Source: Vibrio sp. D404a (GTDB lineage: Bacteria > Pseudomonadota > Gammaproteobacteria > Enterobacterales > Vibrionaceae). Taken from it: a DNA stretch of 64,000 nucleotides. Positions 46,720 to 56,180 of this stretch are shown piece by piece; the stretch's first letter is position 1, and each line of letters starts with the position of its first letter. A program made the translations under genes and the position numbers. The notes beneath the pieces are model-generated. The model was not told the DNA's origin, ran no database searches, and saw nothing but the letters and a program-made list of their open reading frames with translations. The stretch covers positions 111,741-175,740 of the forward strand of contig NZ_JAHGAJ010000024.1 of assembly GCF_030248535.1 (NCBI RefSeq), written 5' to 3'.

Positions 46720-47865
46720 ATGCTTTCAATTTTTAAGACATTTTTCTGGCTTGGCTGGATCAGCTTTGGCGGACCTGCCGCGCACATTGGGTACTTTCGT
46801 AAGACCTTTGTTGAAAAATTAAACTGGCTGTCAGATGAAGAGTACGGTCAAATTGTGGCACTCAGCCAATTCCTGCCAGGACCAGGCTCAAGCCAAGTGG
46901 GATTTGCTCTAGGTTACAAAAAAGGCGGCTTAGCTGGCGCGATTGCCGCATTTGTCGGCTTTACCTCACCCTCTGTCATCTTGATGCTAGTGTTAGCGGT
47001 CGTCAGTGGTCAGTTCCTTGAAAGCTCCTTGTTCAACTCGATCATCCATGGTCTCAAGCTTCTTGCTGTAGTTGTCGTTGCTGATGCGACATTTGGCATG
47101 TATAAAAACTTTTGCCAATCAAAATTAGCCACCGCTTTGTGTGTTATCACTGCTGTTGTACTCTTGCTAATGCCCGGTATCTGGCCGCAAATCTTAGTGC
47201 TACTTTTTGCTGCGTTCATCGGCAGTCAGTACTTACTTCCTAAAGAGCCTAAGGCAATTCAAAGTACAAACAAAATCTCAGTAATGCCTCTGATTATCTT
47301 TGTTGCCCTATTAGTAGGCCTACCACTAGCAAGCTCGCTTTCACAAGGTATTGAAGTATTTGGGCTCTTCTATCAAGCCGGTAGCTTGGTATTTGGTGGC
47401 GGCCACGTAGTACTTCCGCTATTACAAAATGGTATTGGTGACCAACTGTCCCAAGATACGTTCCTAACCGGTTACGCAGCAGCACAAGCTGTTCCAGGGC
47501 CAATGTTTACCCTAGCAACCTATCTGGGCTACGTGCTAATGCCTTCCGCGCCTATTGTTGGTGCTCTTCTGGCGACTATCGCGGTCTTCCTTCCTGGCTT
47601 TTTACTACTGCTTGGTGTGTTAAAGAACTGGCAGGCTTTAGCAAGTAAGCCGAAAGTAGCAGGCGCTTTAACTGGGGTTAATGCTGCAGTTGTTGGCTTA
47701 CTATTAGCGGCTCTATACCAACCGATCTTTACCAGTGCGGTAAACAATGGCTTAGATTTCGCATTGATTATTGTTGGTGTGTGGCTTCTCAAATCAGTTA
47801 AGCTACCGATCGTTGGCCTTGTCGGTGTGTTTATTGCGGCTGGTGTTGCTCTAAACTTTATTTAA
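46720..47865 (+). CDS. chrA: Chromate transporter family protein ChrA
   Basis: A 381-residue CHR-superfamily membrane protein with two homologous halves. Each half begins with the family signature: LGWISFGGPAAHIGYFR (about 10-26) and AGSLVFGGGHVVLPLL (about 220-235), followed by GYAAAQAVPGPMFTLATYLGY. Family members export chromate in resistant bacteria; the physiological anion in marine Vibrio is uncertain. I start at ATG 46720 because FxSFGGPxAHxGYFR usually sits near the N-terminus. The frame also extends to TTG 46663. Confidence 0.9.
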   Translation: MLSIFKTFFWLGWISFGGPAAHIGYFRKTFVEKLNWLSDEEYGQIVALSQFLPGPGSSQVGFALGYKKGGLAGAIAAFVGFTSPSVILMLVLAVVSGQFLESSLFNSIIHGLKLLAVVVVADATFGMYKNFCQSKLATALCVITAVVLLLMPGIWPQILVLLFAAFIGSQYLLPKEPKAIQSTNKISVMPLIIFVALLVGLPLASSLSQGIEVFGLFYQAGSLVFGGGHVVLPLLQNGIGDQLSQDTFLTGYAAAQAVPGPMFTLATYLGYVLMPSAPIVGALLATIAVFLPGFLLLLGVLKNWQALASKPKVAGALTGVNAAVVGLLLAALYQPIFTSAVNNGLDFALIIVGVWLLKSVKLPIVGLVGVFIAAGVALNFI

Positions 47866-47924
47866 TGCGCTACGGTTGCCAACAAAGAAAAGGTTACTGA
47901 AAAAGAAAGTGTTACTAACAAAGA

Positions 47925-47954
47925 AAAGCGTCACACCACGGTGTGACGCTTTTT
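47925..47954. terminator. Bidirectional terminator between chrA and the tad operon
   Basis: Thirteen-base-pair stem AAAAGCGTCACAC/GTGTGACGCTTTT with a three-base loop and T runs on both strands, between convergent chrA and the ompA-like gene. Confidence 0.9.
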
Positions 47955-47967
47955 AGTTTGAGCCATA

Positions 47968-48615
47968 TTACTTTAAGACCATATCTACTCGTCGGTTTTG
48001 CTGTCTACCTTGATAGGTGTCATTACTTGCGATTGGTACTAGCTCGCCTTTTGATACACCTTCAAGGGACTCTTTATCAGCTCCTTTCTGCACAAGATAG
48101 TTCTCAACAGAAGTCGCACGTCGCAAGCCTAGAGAGAAGTTATACTCTTTGGTACCTATGCTGTCTGTATGCCCTTCAACAAACAGGTTAGGGTTGTTAC
48201 GCGTAATCTTCTTAGATAACTCGTCCAATACATAGATAGACTCAGGCGTTAAACGTGACTTATCAAACTCAAAATAAACACGCGCAACTACATCGCCACT
48301 ATCAAAGTTCTCAAAGTTGCCCTGAGTAATCAAAAACTCGATACATTTAGGACTTACGCCTTGCCTTAACAACTCTCGGCGCAATTGATCTTGTGGAAAG
48401 ACGTAGTCACTCTCTTGCTCAATCAATGAAAAAGGCCCTTGATTGATCGTCATTGCACGGCCTTTATGCGCTGAAATCGAGTGCTGAAAGTTCACATCAT
48501 CTTGTGAGCAGTAATATTCCAATTTAGTAACTTGGTCTTCAGAGGCATAACCCGCTTGAGAATAACTAACCAAAAGCAACAGCGGTAATCCTACCCAGTA
48601 ATTTGACTTTTTCAT
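47968..48615 (-). CDS. OmpA-family protein, last gene of the tad operon
   Basis: A 215-residue exported protein with a signal peptide cut near residue 24 (SQAGYA). The C-terminal OmpA domain binds peptidoglycan: VYFEFDKSRLTPESIYVLDEL, LFVEGHTDSIGTKEYNFSLGLRRATSVENYL and GRQQNRRVDMVL (about 115-215). OmpA-domain proteins often end Vibrio tad loci and may anchor the pilus machine to the wall. It follows tadG after 35 bases. Confidence 0.85.
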   Translation of the reverse strand: MKKSNYWVGLPLLLLVSYSQAGYASEDQVTKLEYYCSQDDVNFQHSISAHKGRAMTINQGPFSLIEQESDYVFPQDQLRRELLRQGVSPKCIEFLITQGNFENFDSGDVVARVYFEFDKSRLTPESIYVLDELSKKITRNNPNLFVEGHTDSIGTKEYNFSLGLRRATSVENYLVQKGADKESLEGVSKGELVPIASNDTYQGRQQNRRVDMVLK

Positions 48616-48650
48616 GTTTTCTCCTTGTTATCAGCGCATTCGGACTACCA

Positions 48651-49988
48651 CTATTTCAAATGACCGATCTCTTCACTAATTAGCTCTAGTATTTTTGCGA
48701 GAATTTGATTTTTATTCTCCGCTTTAAATACATTGTCCTCGCCCGCACAGACTTTAAGGCCCACATTTGAATTCAGATCATAATCAAACCCAATAACAGC
48801 AATACGTGACAAAACATCGTCCTTATCTTTGTTATCCGCTTTCTGAGCATTTAAGTCATTTCGAATCTTGTCGCACAATCCGTGGTTATCATATAATTTT
48901 TCCGAAATCGCTTTATGAGAACGTGTCCCTTTGTTGGCGACTTGATTGTTACCTTTGTCAGCACCATCAGACAAAATAATAATCAATCTACGTGGGTTTT
49001 TCCCTTGCATTGCCAATTGTGCACCACGAATTAAACCTTGATGAGATGCAGTATAGCCATCGGGTCTAAAGGTTTTTACGTCAGTATTAAATTGAGTAAA
49101 TTTCGTCGTTGGTTCAATATCATAAAAGATGGCATCTTCATAAATATTGGTCGTTCTACAATTTGCATTGCTTTTCTCTTTGAACACATTGCTAACTGTT
49201 TTAGAAAAATCGACTTCGACTTCTGGTTTTGGTACACCATTGTCAAATTTAATATTTACTTTGTAATCTAGCTGGTCTAAGTAACATTTATTATGATCAG
49301 AAACTCGAACATAATTATTGAAACCAACAAAAGAAATTGTATTGTCATCAAGTTGGACAATATCATTAAACTTCTGAAGCTCTACTGTCACTGCTGAAAT
49401 AACATCTCTCAGATCTTGATATTTTTTCTGCTTGCCTCCCTTCCAGTTATTATCCATTGAACCTGAAAAGTCAGATACAAATACAACATCAACTGGGTGA
49501 TCTTGGTATTTTCTAGATGTCCCTGAACTAGATACATTAAAATCATCACCAAAATTTTCGTCACTTGAAAACCAACTATCATGTTTGGTTGTTGCCGAGA
49601 CTTGATATTGGAAGAAACGCGAACCGCCATTTTCCAAACCTGAAACACAATCAGGTATACTTTGGCAATCTAACTTTTGAATTTTAACGGACGTGATACT
49701 CTCCTTATCAGTCACATATGCATTAACATACGCCTTTACAATATCTTGATTAACTTTGCTCCCACTTCCCGAACCATCGTCAATGTTATCATCATTATGC
49801 GCCGATACCGCTAATGCAGCAGCTTCAAGTGCATCGTCTAAGCGAGCTTTATCTTGAATCGCACGTGCGCCATCAGTCCCTAAACTAAACAGAGCCCATA
49901 ATGCAGGTAAAATTAACACTGTTAATATGCCCGCATGCCCCTTTTGCTTTCTAAATTTAAGCTCTTTATGGGATAGTAAGTCACTCAT
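48651..49988 (-). CDS. tadG: TadG-like protein with von Willebrand A domain
   Basis: A 445-residue pilus-associated protein. The N-terminal TadE-like membrane segment (KGHAGILTVLILPALWALFSLGTDGARAIQDKARLDDALEAAALAVSAH) resembles a pseudopilin. A vWA domain follows, with the metal site DFSGSMDNNW (about 176-185) and the later LIIILSDGADKGNN. Such proteins are thought to function in Tad pilus assembly or adhesion. It overlaps nothing and starts one base after tadF ends. Sequence is polar and AT-rich. Confidence 0.85.
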   Translation of the reverse strand: MSDLLSHKELKFRKQKGHAGILTVLILPALWALFSLGTDGARAIQDKARLDDALEAAALAVSAHNDDNIDDGSGSGSKVNQDIVKAYVNAYVTDKESITSVKIQKLDCQSIPDCVSGLENGGSRFFQYQVSATTKHDSWFSSDENFGDDFNVSSSGTSRKYQDHPVDVVFVSDFSGSMDNNWKGGKQKKYQDLRDVISAVTVELQKFNDIVQLDDNTISFVGFNNYVRVSDHNKCYLDQLDYKVNIKFDNGVPKPEVEVDFSKTVSNVFKEKSNANCRTTNIYEDAIFYDIEPTTKFTQFNTDVKTFRPDGYTASHQGLIRGAQLAMQGKNPRRLIIILSDGADKGNNQVANKGTRSHKAISEKLYDNHGLCDKIRNDLNAQKADNKDKDDVLSRIAVIGFDYDLNSNVGLKVCAGEDNVFKAENKNQILAKILELISEEIGHLK

Positions 49989-49989
49989 A

Positions 49990-50538
49990 CTACCTCCCTA
50001 CTATCACAGACGAAGACTGTACTGTGCTAAATCCATAATCACTCAAGTTAGCGAGTAGATTCTCCGTTTCATAACACAAAGTGACTCTATATAAGGTCGC
50101 TTGGCGTCCCCAAGAAGTCACAACACTTAAGTCCTTTTCAATAACTGATAGGACTTGGGCGGGTTGACAATTTATTCCATCTCGATACGTAACTAGTGCA
50201 TTAGGAGTACCGTTTGATTGGTAAGTTTGCTCTTCAATCAAAACACCGAACTTAGAACTATCAAAACTTGCAATCGTTCTACCAAAAGAATTTGTTACCA
50301 CATCTACAACGAGATCAGCATCAGCCTGCGATGTTGTATAGTTCTCACCATAAAGTTGCGTTCTTTCTTTCAACAGATTTACTGATGAAAAAGATAGACG
50401 ATCGAGCTTTCCTTTAGTTGATATTTTAATGGTCGAATCGATTGCAATCATAAGAAGCAACCCCAAAAAAACTCCCACGAGAGCAAACTCTATTGCGAAC
50501 ACGCCTCTTTGTTTAAATTTCAAATTTATCGCGTTCAT
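49990..50538 (-). CDS. tadF: TadF-like pseudopilin
   Basis: A 182-residue protein with the TadE/TadF pseudopilin start KQRGVFAIEFALVGVFLGLLLMIAIDST: a short basic leader, a prepilin-peptidase-type G-V-F-A-I-E-F site and a hydrophobic segment. It is processed by the tad prepilin peptidase in characterised systems and required for pilus production. Its start lies inside the last 26 bases of tadE, so translation is likely coupled. The order tadE-tadF-tadG supports the name. Confidence 0.8.
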   Translation of the reverse strand: MNAINLKFKQRGVFAIEFALVGVFLGLLLMIAIDSTIKISTKGKLDRLSFSSVNLLKERTQLYGENYTTSQADADLVVDVVTNSFGRTIASFDSSKFGVLIEEQTYQSNGTPNALVTYRDGINCQPAQVLSVIEKDLSVVTSWGRQATLYRVTLCYETENLLANLSDYGFSTVQSSSVIVGR

Positions 50539-51037
50539 ATTCTTGCACCACTATCACTTCACGAGACAAAAGAGTTGTACTATCGAAAAAGTAAGTAAAT
50601 ACGCCACCAATCTCATAACTTAAATGATAAATAGCAATACTACTGTCTTGCTCAACCCCACAAGTTGCTCCAGTTCCTAGACTTGGAGTACATATGTCTG
50701 CTACTGAATGAAGTTCTGTCATCGTTTTTACGTAGTGGACTGAGGAGCTAACCTTGCTAGAGTCGACAAAATTCGACCAAACACTGTCACTATTATCCAA
50801 AACCTGCTTGAACGATGTTAGGTAAGTACTATTGTCTTTTTTGGCTTCTCGCGAAGCATTGGCAATAGCTAAATCTGTAGCTGCTGATACATAAGACAAA
50901 AAGCAGACTTCTACCCAGGCAGCTATAAACAACCAAAAAGCAAAGAAACCCAAAGCAAACTCGATAGACACGACTCCGTTTTGTCTCCGCCGTTTCTTAA
51001 ATATCAACTTACTCACTATATAGTTAGCCATACTCAC
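50513..51037 (-). CDS. tadE: TadE-like pseudopilin
   Basis: A 174-residue protein with the pseudopilin N-terminus RRRQNGVVSIEFALGFFAFWLFIAAWVEVCFL, basic leader then G-VVSIEF at the expected cleavage site and a membrane helix. Required for Flp pilus assembly in characterised tad systems. It follows tadD after 24 bases and overlaps tadF. Confidence 0.82.
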   Translation of the reverse strand: MSMANYIVSKLIFKKRRRQNGVVSIEFALGFFAFWLFIAAWVEVCFLSYVSAATDLAIANASREAKKDNSTYLTSFKQVLDNSDSVWSNFVDSSKVSSSVHYVKTMTELHSVADICTPSLGTGATCGVEQDSSIAIYHLSYEIGGVFTYFFDSTTLLSREVIVVQEYERDKFEI

Positions 51038-51061
51038 CTCCTAGTAAGTAGAGCTGCTCTA

Positions 51062-51823
51062 TCAGAATTGTGTTCTGACAGAGGCGTTCAGAGATACATC
51101 CTTTAATCCTGTATAGATATGATATAACTCTTCCGACGAGTACATCCCACCTAACAGGGCTTTAACCTGAACGAAATCACCCACCTTTGCGTATGCTAAC
51201 ACTAGGTTAGATACGACTTGCTTATCTGCTTGTCCATTTTTATAAACTGGCTCTAAGCGTGTTATCGCTCGTTGATAGTCCGCTTCTAAAATATCCATAA
51301 CAGCTAAGTTATTGCTGATCACGACATCTTCATAAAGAAGCTCTCGAGCTTTTAAAAAGTGCTCTCTGGCACTCTCAAATTTACCCAGCCTGACATAAAC
51401 TAAACCCAACAGGTTTTCCGCTTCGGCAAATTCCACTCTTTTCTCCAGAGAGCGTTTTGCATACACCAGTGCTTGTTGTGGATCGTCTTGCTCAAACTTC
51501 ACCCTCGCTTTCAAGAAATCCAACTCAGCACTTTGATTTTTTGGTGCTGTCATTCTTTCCAGATGAAAACCTGCAGAGTCTATATCCCCTACATTCAAGT
51601 AAGTATTTACGAGTTTCAAGCGAGTCTCGTAAGAATCATCACTTTGAAGTTGCTTTTTATAAAGCGCTATTAATTTATTGTTATCGCCGGAATTTTTTAG
51701 CAATGCTTCTTTTGACTTAAATTCTTGGCTGTTGTCCGAAATTGAATTAGAAGTAGAGGCACACCCAATTACCAAGTTAAATAAAATGACCACTAGCACC
51801 AAATGTAGATATTTTTTAATCAT
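51062..51823 (-). CDS. tadD: TadD-like TPR lipoprotein
   Basis: A 253-residue lipoprotein with lipobox VIGC near residue 21 and four or more tetratricopeptide repeats between about 70 and 235 (for example AEAENLLGLVYVRLGKFESAREHFLKARELL). TadD-type pilotins help the secretin reach or assemble in the outer membrane. I start at ATG 51823, two bases after the tadC stop, with AGGTGG as ribosome site. A GTG nine bases earlier would overlap tadC. Confidence 0.85.
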   Translation of the reverse strand: MIKKYLHLVLVVILFNLVIGCASTSNSISDNSQEFKSKEALLKNSGDNNKLIALYKKQLQSDDSYETRLKLVNTYLNVGDIDSAGFHLERMTAPKNQSAELDFLKARVKFEQDDPQQALVYAKRSLEKRVEFAEAENLLGLVYVRLGKFESAREHFLKARELLYEDVVISNNLAVMDILEADYQRAITRLEPVYKNGQADKQVVSNLVLAYAKVGDFVQVKALLGGMYSSEELYHIYTGLKDVSLNASVRTQF

Positions 51824-51824
51824 T

Positions 51825-52733
51825 TCAACCACCTAACATCCTCATAATCCCAGGGGCAGTAATCAAAATAACAATAGGAAACATTATAAAAAGTATTAAT
51901 GGTATTGACATTTGAGCTGCCAACTTACCAATCTTTTCTTCCAATTCAAGCATGTGGACATCCCTAATATCCTTAGCTAAATTAGACAATACATCATATA
52001 TAGACGAACCATATTGCAAACTCTGATTAAGCGTCATCACAAAGCTTCTTACTTCATTAGTGGGTACACGGTTATATAACTCTTCTAGTGCACTCTCCAA
52101 CCCAACGAGCTTTGCTCTCTCGTTTGTTTTATGAAGCATATGCGATATATCCGGATCAAATCCTTGCATCTCATGTGCAAGATATGCAATCGAAGCCTCT
52201 ATTGTCATCCCAGTTCTAACACACACTCCCATTAGGTCCAATAAATAGGGGAGCCTGTCAGAAAGCTTCCTTTGTAATTTCTTTTTCTTCAACTCTAAGT
52301 ATAGGTCAGGACCGACAACAACGACACTTAACCAAAGTGCAATTAGTATAATCGTTGTTGTCAATTCCATATGCATGGTCATGGTATAAAACAGTATCAC
52401 TAATATACCCAATGCCATTGATATATACTTTATTGGAAGTAACCATTTGAACCATTTACTATTATAGAAACCCGCTGCAACAAATTTTTTCTCAACATCC
52501 CTCTCAGATATAGAAAATAACTGACCAAACCAACGGCTCACTGACTCAACTTTTGAGGTATTGGAAGAGTCAACACTGTCATCAAGCAAAACACCAACTT
52601 TATTTAGAGTCTTTTTTCTCGTCTGACTAACAGAAAAAGAATAAATTAACACTCCAAGACCGATAACAATCATCCACATAAATATAATTGCTTGCACTTT
52701 ACCATCTGATAGAAAAGAAATAATTTCACTCAT
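51825..52733 (-). CDS. tadC: Tad pilus inner-membrane protein TadC
   Basis: A 302-residue type II secretion F-domain protein, with membrane segments near both ends and the cytoplasmic domain between (LPYLLDLMGVCVRTGMTIEASIAYLA, MLELEEKIGKLAAQMSIPLILFIMFPIVILITAPG). With TadB it forms the platform on which TadA acts. Its start overlaps the tadB stop by one base. This stretch is visibly AT-rich compared with the housekeeping region. Confidence 0.9.
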   Translation of the reverse strand: MSEIISFLSDGKVQAIIFMWMIVIGLGVLIYSFSVSQTRKKTLNKVGVLLDDSVDSSNTSKVESVSRWFGQLFSISERDVEKKFVAAGFYNSKWFKWLLPIKYISMALGILVILFYTMTMHMELTTTIILIALWLSVVVVGPDLYLELKKKKLQRKLSDRLPYLLDLMGVCVRTGMTIEASIAYLAHEMQGFDPDISHMLHKTNERAKLVGLESALEELYNRVPTNEVRSFVMTLNQSLQYGSSIYDVLSNLAKDIRDVHMLELEEKIGKLAAQMSIPLILFIMFPIVILITAPGIMRMLGG

Positions 52734-53656
52734 TAGCTAACTCTCTTCATCAATAACCAAACAATCAGTATCCCGATAAACTCACTCAACAATACATAAT
52801 AAAGGATTGGTTTCCCTCGTTCATTAAACATAACGAAGTCATAGTTTTCAGGACTGATATATTGAAGTAAAAATAGGAAAGCAAACGGTATCGCAGCAAC
52901 TATCTTGGCTGACATTCTTGCTTCAGAGGTCAAAGCATACTTTTTCTTGTTGATCGCTCTGGCATCGAACATTAGGCGATTGATACGTGTCATCACCTCT
53001 TTTAACTGACCACCTCTATCTAGGTTTGCACGTAAAGTAATAATGAAGAAATAAAATGAAGGATACGGGAAACGAAGACATGCTTTACGAAAAACATCAT
53101 CGGGGCTCTCACCAATTTTCATACGCTCAGCCATTAAACGGAACTCATTGCCGAGATCGTTATCTTGTGAGCGCCCTACATATGCTATTGCATGCATTAT
53201 ACTTTCGCCAGCAGACACTGAACTAGCAAGCATATTTAGTACGTCAGGAAAGCTCTCTTCGAATATCCGCTCCTCCCTCTGTTTTAACCAAACACACATC
53301 CAGAAAGACACAATAAACATAAGGGGCAAAACAATAACTAAGCTGTCGCTTCTAAAAAAATATGAGATCAAACTTGAAATCACAAAATATGCAACCAATT
53401 CGAATATAATTATTTTCACTAAAGGGTACTTACCGATTCGATTAGTAAAATTATCCCAGCTAGTTTCCACTTTTTGAAAAAAAGTTTGCTCCGTTAAAGA
53501 TTTAAGATTGACCGCTTGCTGATCCGTAGCAACAACATGCTCCAAAACCACAGTCTGCTTACTAGGTTTAAGGTAAGATATTGTTTTCTTCTTTTGTAAT
53601 GCAGGCAGAAATAATAAAGTCACACCTCCTACCATCAACAGTAAGTAATAGATCAT
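52733..53656 (-). CDS. tadB: Tad pilus inner-membrane protein TadB
   Basis: A 307-residue type II secretion F-domain platform protein. FPDVLNMLASSVSAGESIMHAIAYVG and LRANLDRGGQLKEVMTRINRLMFDARAINKKKYALTSEARMSAKIVAAIPF mark the conserved domain. Membrane segments occur at the N-terminus, near 95-125 and at the C-terminus. Overlaps tadA by four bases (ATGA), so translation is coupled. Confidence 0.9.
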   Translation of the reverse strand: MIYYLLLMVGGVTLLFLPALQKKKTISYLKPSKQTVVLEHVVATDQQAVNLKSLTEQTFFQKVETSWDNFTNRIGKYPLVKIIIFELVAYFVISSLISYFFRSDSLVIVLPLMFIVSFWMCVWLKQREERIFEESFPDVLNMLASSVSAGESIMHAIAYVGRSQDNDLGNEFRLMAERMKIGESPDDVFRKACLRFPYPSFYFFIITLRANLDRGGQLKEVMTRINRLMFDARAINKKKYALTSEARMSAKIVAAIPFAFLFLLQYISPENYDFVMFNERGKPILYYVLLSEFIGILIVWLLMKRVS

Positions 53657-54939
53657 GCTACTCTCCCGGCTGACGAAAAGACCGAATCAAGCTGCTGATG
53701 TAAACCAAAGAACCTTGCCTTCTCCACTAAAACCGAACGCTGCATCAATCCTGTGGTAACATAGTTCCCATGTATTACTTTGACATCATTTTGCTGTGGA
53801 TCAGGCTGAAATCTAAAGATCTCTTCCATCACAACATTATCTCCTTCCATACCAATAACTTCTGAAATACTCATCACTTTTCGGCTACCGTCATGTAATC
53901 GACTAACCTGTACGATAATATCGATAGCACTAACGATCGTTTTCCGGATCGCATCTAAAGGTAAATTCTTAGTTGCCATCATAACCATTGACTCGACACG
54001 ACCGAGCGCATCGCGAGGGGTGTTAGCATGTAATGTTGACATCGAACCATCATGACCGGTATTCATAGCTTGAAGCATCTCAAACGCCTCTCCACCACGA
54101 CACTCACCTACGATAATTCTATCCGGTCTCATACGAAGCGCATTAATTACAAGTGCTCGTTGGTCTATTTCCCCTGTATTTTCAATGCCCGCTTTACGCG
54201 TTTCTAAGCGTACGACATGAGGCTGTAGCAAGCTTAATTCTGCCGCATCCTCTATGGTCACAATCCGCTCTGACTCGGAGATATGTTGCGAAAGCGCATT
54301 AAGGAGAGTTGTTTTCCCTGAGCCGGTACCACCTGAAATCAAAATATTCAGCCGACAACGCGAGGCGATCATCAAGACTTGAGCCATCTCTTGGCTCATT
54401 GACCCGTATTCAAGCAATCTTGAAAAATCAATCGCCTGTTTTTTAAATTTACGAATAGAAATACTGGTGCCATCAAGAGCGATAGGAGGGATAACAATAT
54501 TTACGCGGCTACCATCTTGCAAACGTGCATCACAAAGAGGAGAGGAATCATCTACACGTCGACCAACTCGGCTTGCAATACGCTTCGCAATATCAATCAA
54601 CTGACGTTCATCGACGAAAGTAATATTCGACTTTTCAACTAAACCATCGCGTTCAATAAAAATATTTTCATAACCATTAATCATTACGTCAGTGATAGAA
54701 TCGTCATCCATCAGTGACTGCAATGGGCCTAAACCATGAAGCTCATCAACCAAGTTTTGTACATATTGTTGACGAGTTACAGCAGAAACTGATAGCTGAT
54801 CTTTATCAATAAGAAGTTCTACAGCCTGTTTCAACTGTTTAGCTAGTTGTTCACTAGACATGGCATTGATAGCGTCGGGTTCTAAAGCTTCAAATATCTG
54901 ACTACGAATCTCTTTGTACGCTTCTATCGGGTTCTTCAT
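53653..54939 (-). CDS. tadA: Tad pilus assembly ATPase TadA
   Basis: A 428-residue CpaF-type secretion ATPase that powers assembly (and probably retraction) of Flp pili. Walker A GGTGSGKTT is at 203-211; the Asp box and His box segments appear in TIEDAAELSL and STLHANTPRDAL (301-312), and the Walker B-like RIIVGECRGGEAFEML is at 274-289. Length is standard. It is ten bases after tadZ and overlaps tadB. Confidence 0.95.
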   Translation of the reverse strand: MKNPIEAYKEIRSQIFEALEPDAINAMSSEQLAKQLKQAVELLIDKDQLSVSAVTRQQYVQNLVDELHGLGPLQSLMDDDSITDVMINGYENIFIERDGLVEKSNITFVDERQLIDIAKRIASRVGRRVDDSSPLCDARLQDGSRVNIVIPPIALDGTSISIRKFKKQAIDFSRLLEYGSMSQEMAQVLMIASRCRLNILISGGTGSGKTTLLNALSQHISESERIVTIEDAAELSLLQPHVVRLETRKAGIENTGEIDQRALVINALRMRPDRIIVGECRGGEAFEMLQAMNTGHDGSMSTLHANTPRDALGRVESMVMMATKNLPLDAIRKTIVSAIDIIVQVSRLHDGSRKVMSISEVIGMEGDNVVMEEIFRFQPDPQQNDVKVIHGNYVTTGLMQRSVLVEKARFFGLHQQLDSVFSSAGRVA

Positions 54940-54949
54940 CGGCTAATCC

Positions 54950-56167
54950 TCAGCTAAACCAACCATTCTTAGATTTAATCTCTTCACCTAAAATTAGAGC
55001 GGCTAAATCTTCTAATGATCGGGCTGGTTTTCCTCCATGAGAAATGATCGACTTACCTTCCAGTAACTTATGATCCAACTTCTTAATATGAGGGATAACA
55101 ATATCAATAGGACATTTTAAAAATTTCTCAGCTTCTTCTTGGGATACTGTTGCATCTCCATTAGGTAAAAGGCAATTCATCACCATTATGATTCTGACGC
55201 TGTTATCTAAACCCAAACTATCATCAAGTTTACGTTTGAATTTTCCAGCTTCTCTTAGTGAAGAAACGCTTGGTGAGAACGTCAAAACAATACAGTTTGA
55301 TAACTCAATTAGCTCTTTGACGCTGTATATAAGGTTGGATGTATTCAACAAATCTTCTATTAGAAAATTATTTGTTTGAGACAAATGACCTGCTGCTGCT
55401 TTGGTAAACTGCTTTATTTCCTCAATTTCAAGTTCAGGAGAAGTGAGCGAAAGCACTGATAGAGAACTACTTTGCTTTTTGAGCAAACTTTGAGAAGCTG
55501 CATCATCTAAGTTAAGAACTTGACTACCAGGTCTAACTTCACGCTTCTCAAAGCCCTCTATTCCCATCATTATATCGATATTCCCACCATGATAAGCATT
55601 ATCCACAACGACACATGAACTGTGTTTTTCCTTCGAAAGATAACGACTAATTTCAGCGCAAATAAACGTATTGCCGACCCCGCCTTTACAACCTAAGAAG
55701 CTGACTTGTTTTGCTTTTCTTACCAGCCCTACACCACTATTGGCTTGTCTATTGCGATAAACACCAAGTGAAAAATCAATAAACTCTTCTTTAGTTACAG
55801 GCCAAAATAAATAATAAAGGACAAGGCTTCTTAAACGCCTAATTGTCGAAATTGAATCCTCTTTACCTACAATAATCACAGATGCGCTATTGGGGAGTAG
55901 GTGGCAAATTCGCTCAGCATCAACGACAAGGTCTTTACTTTCATTCAGCTCTATAACAATAATCTCAATACCTTCTTGCTGACCGTAAGCCGTCACATTA
56001 TCGTCAGACAACTGTTGAAACTCCGGCAAACTAAAGCCTTCGAAGTTACACGCTTCTCGTATTAAGTTCTTGCACTCATCTGTCTGATAAAAAACCACAC
56101 TACGAATACCGTTCGTTGCTTGATTCGCATGAGGTACTTTTTTGTTCAAGATATCAATCAAGTCCAT
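54950..56167 (-). CDS. tadZ: Tad pilus polar localisation protein TadZ (ParA/MinD-like)
   Basis: A 405-residue protein with an N-terminal receiver-like region (about 20-130) and a MinD-like ATPase domain. The deviant Walker A reads KGGVGNT at 161-167: the signature lysine is kept, but the usual P-loop lysine is Asn166. TadZ proteins have atypical Walker motifs and localise the pilus machine. The switch region VVVDNAYHGGNIDIMMG follows at about 186-202. It lies between the rcp genes and tadA. Confidence 0.9.
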   Translation of the reverse strand: MDLIDILNKKVPHANQATNGIRSVVFYQTDECKNLIREACNFEGFSLPEFQQLSDDNVTAYGQQEGIEIIVIELNESKDLVVDAERICHLLPNSASVIIVGKEDSISTIRRLRSLVLYYLFWPVTKEEFIDFSLGVYRNRQANSGVGLVRKAKQVSFLGCKGGVGNTFICAEISRYLSKEKHSSCVVVDNAYHGGNIDIMMGIEGFEKREVRPGSQVLNLDDAASQSLLKKQSSSLSVLSLTSPELEIEEIKQFTKAAAGHLSQTNNFLIEDLLNTSNLIYSVKELIELSNCIVLTFSPSVSSLREAGKFKRKLDDSLGLDNSVRIIMVMNCLLPNGDATVSQEEAEKFLKCPIDIVIPHIKKLDHKLLEGKSIISHGGKPARSLEDLAALILGEEIKSKNGWFS

Positions 56168-56180
56168 TTTCTACCCCTAC

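Noticed and set aside
47868..47930. Degenerate 20-base repeats (AAAGAAAA, GTTACT) after chrA
   Set aside because: Simple A-rich sequence before a terminator; too short and degenerate to treat as a repeat array.
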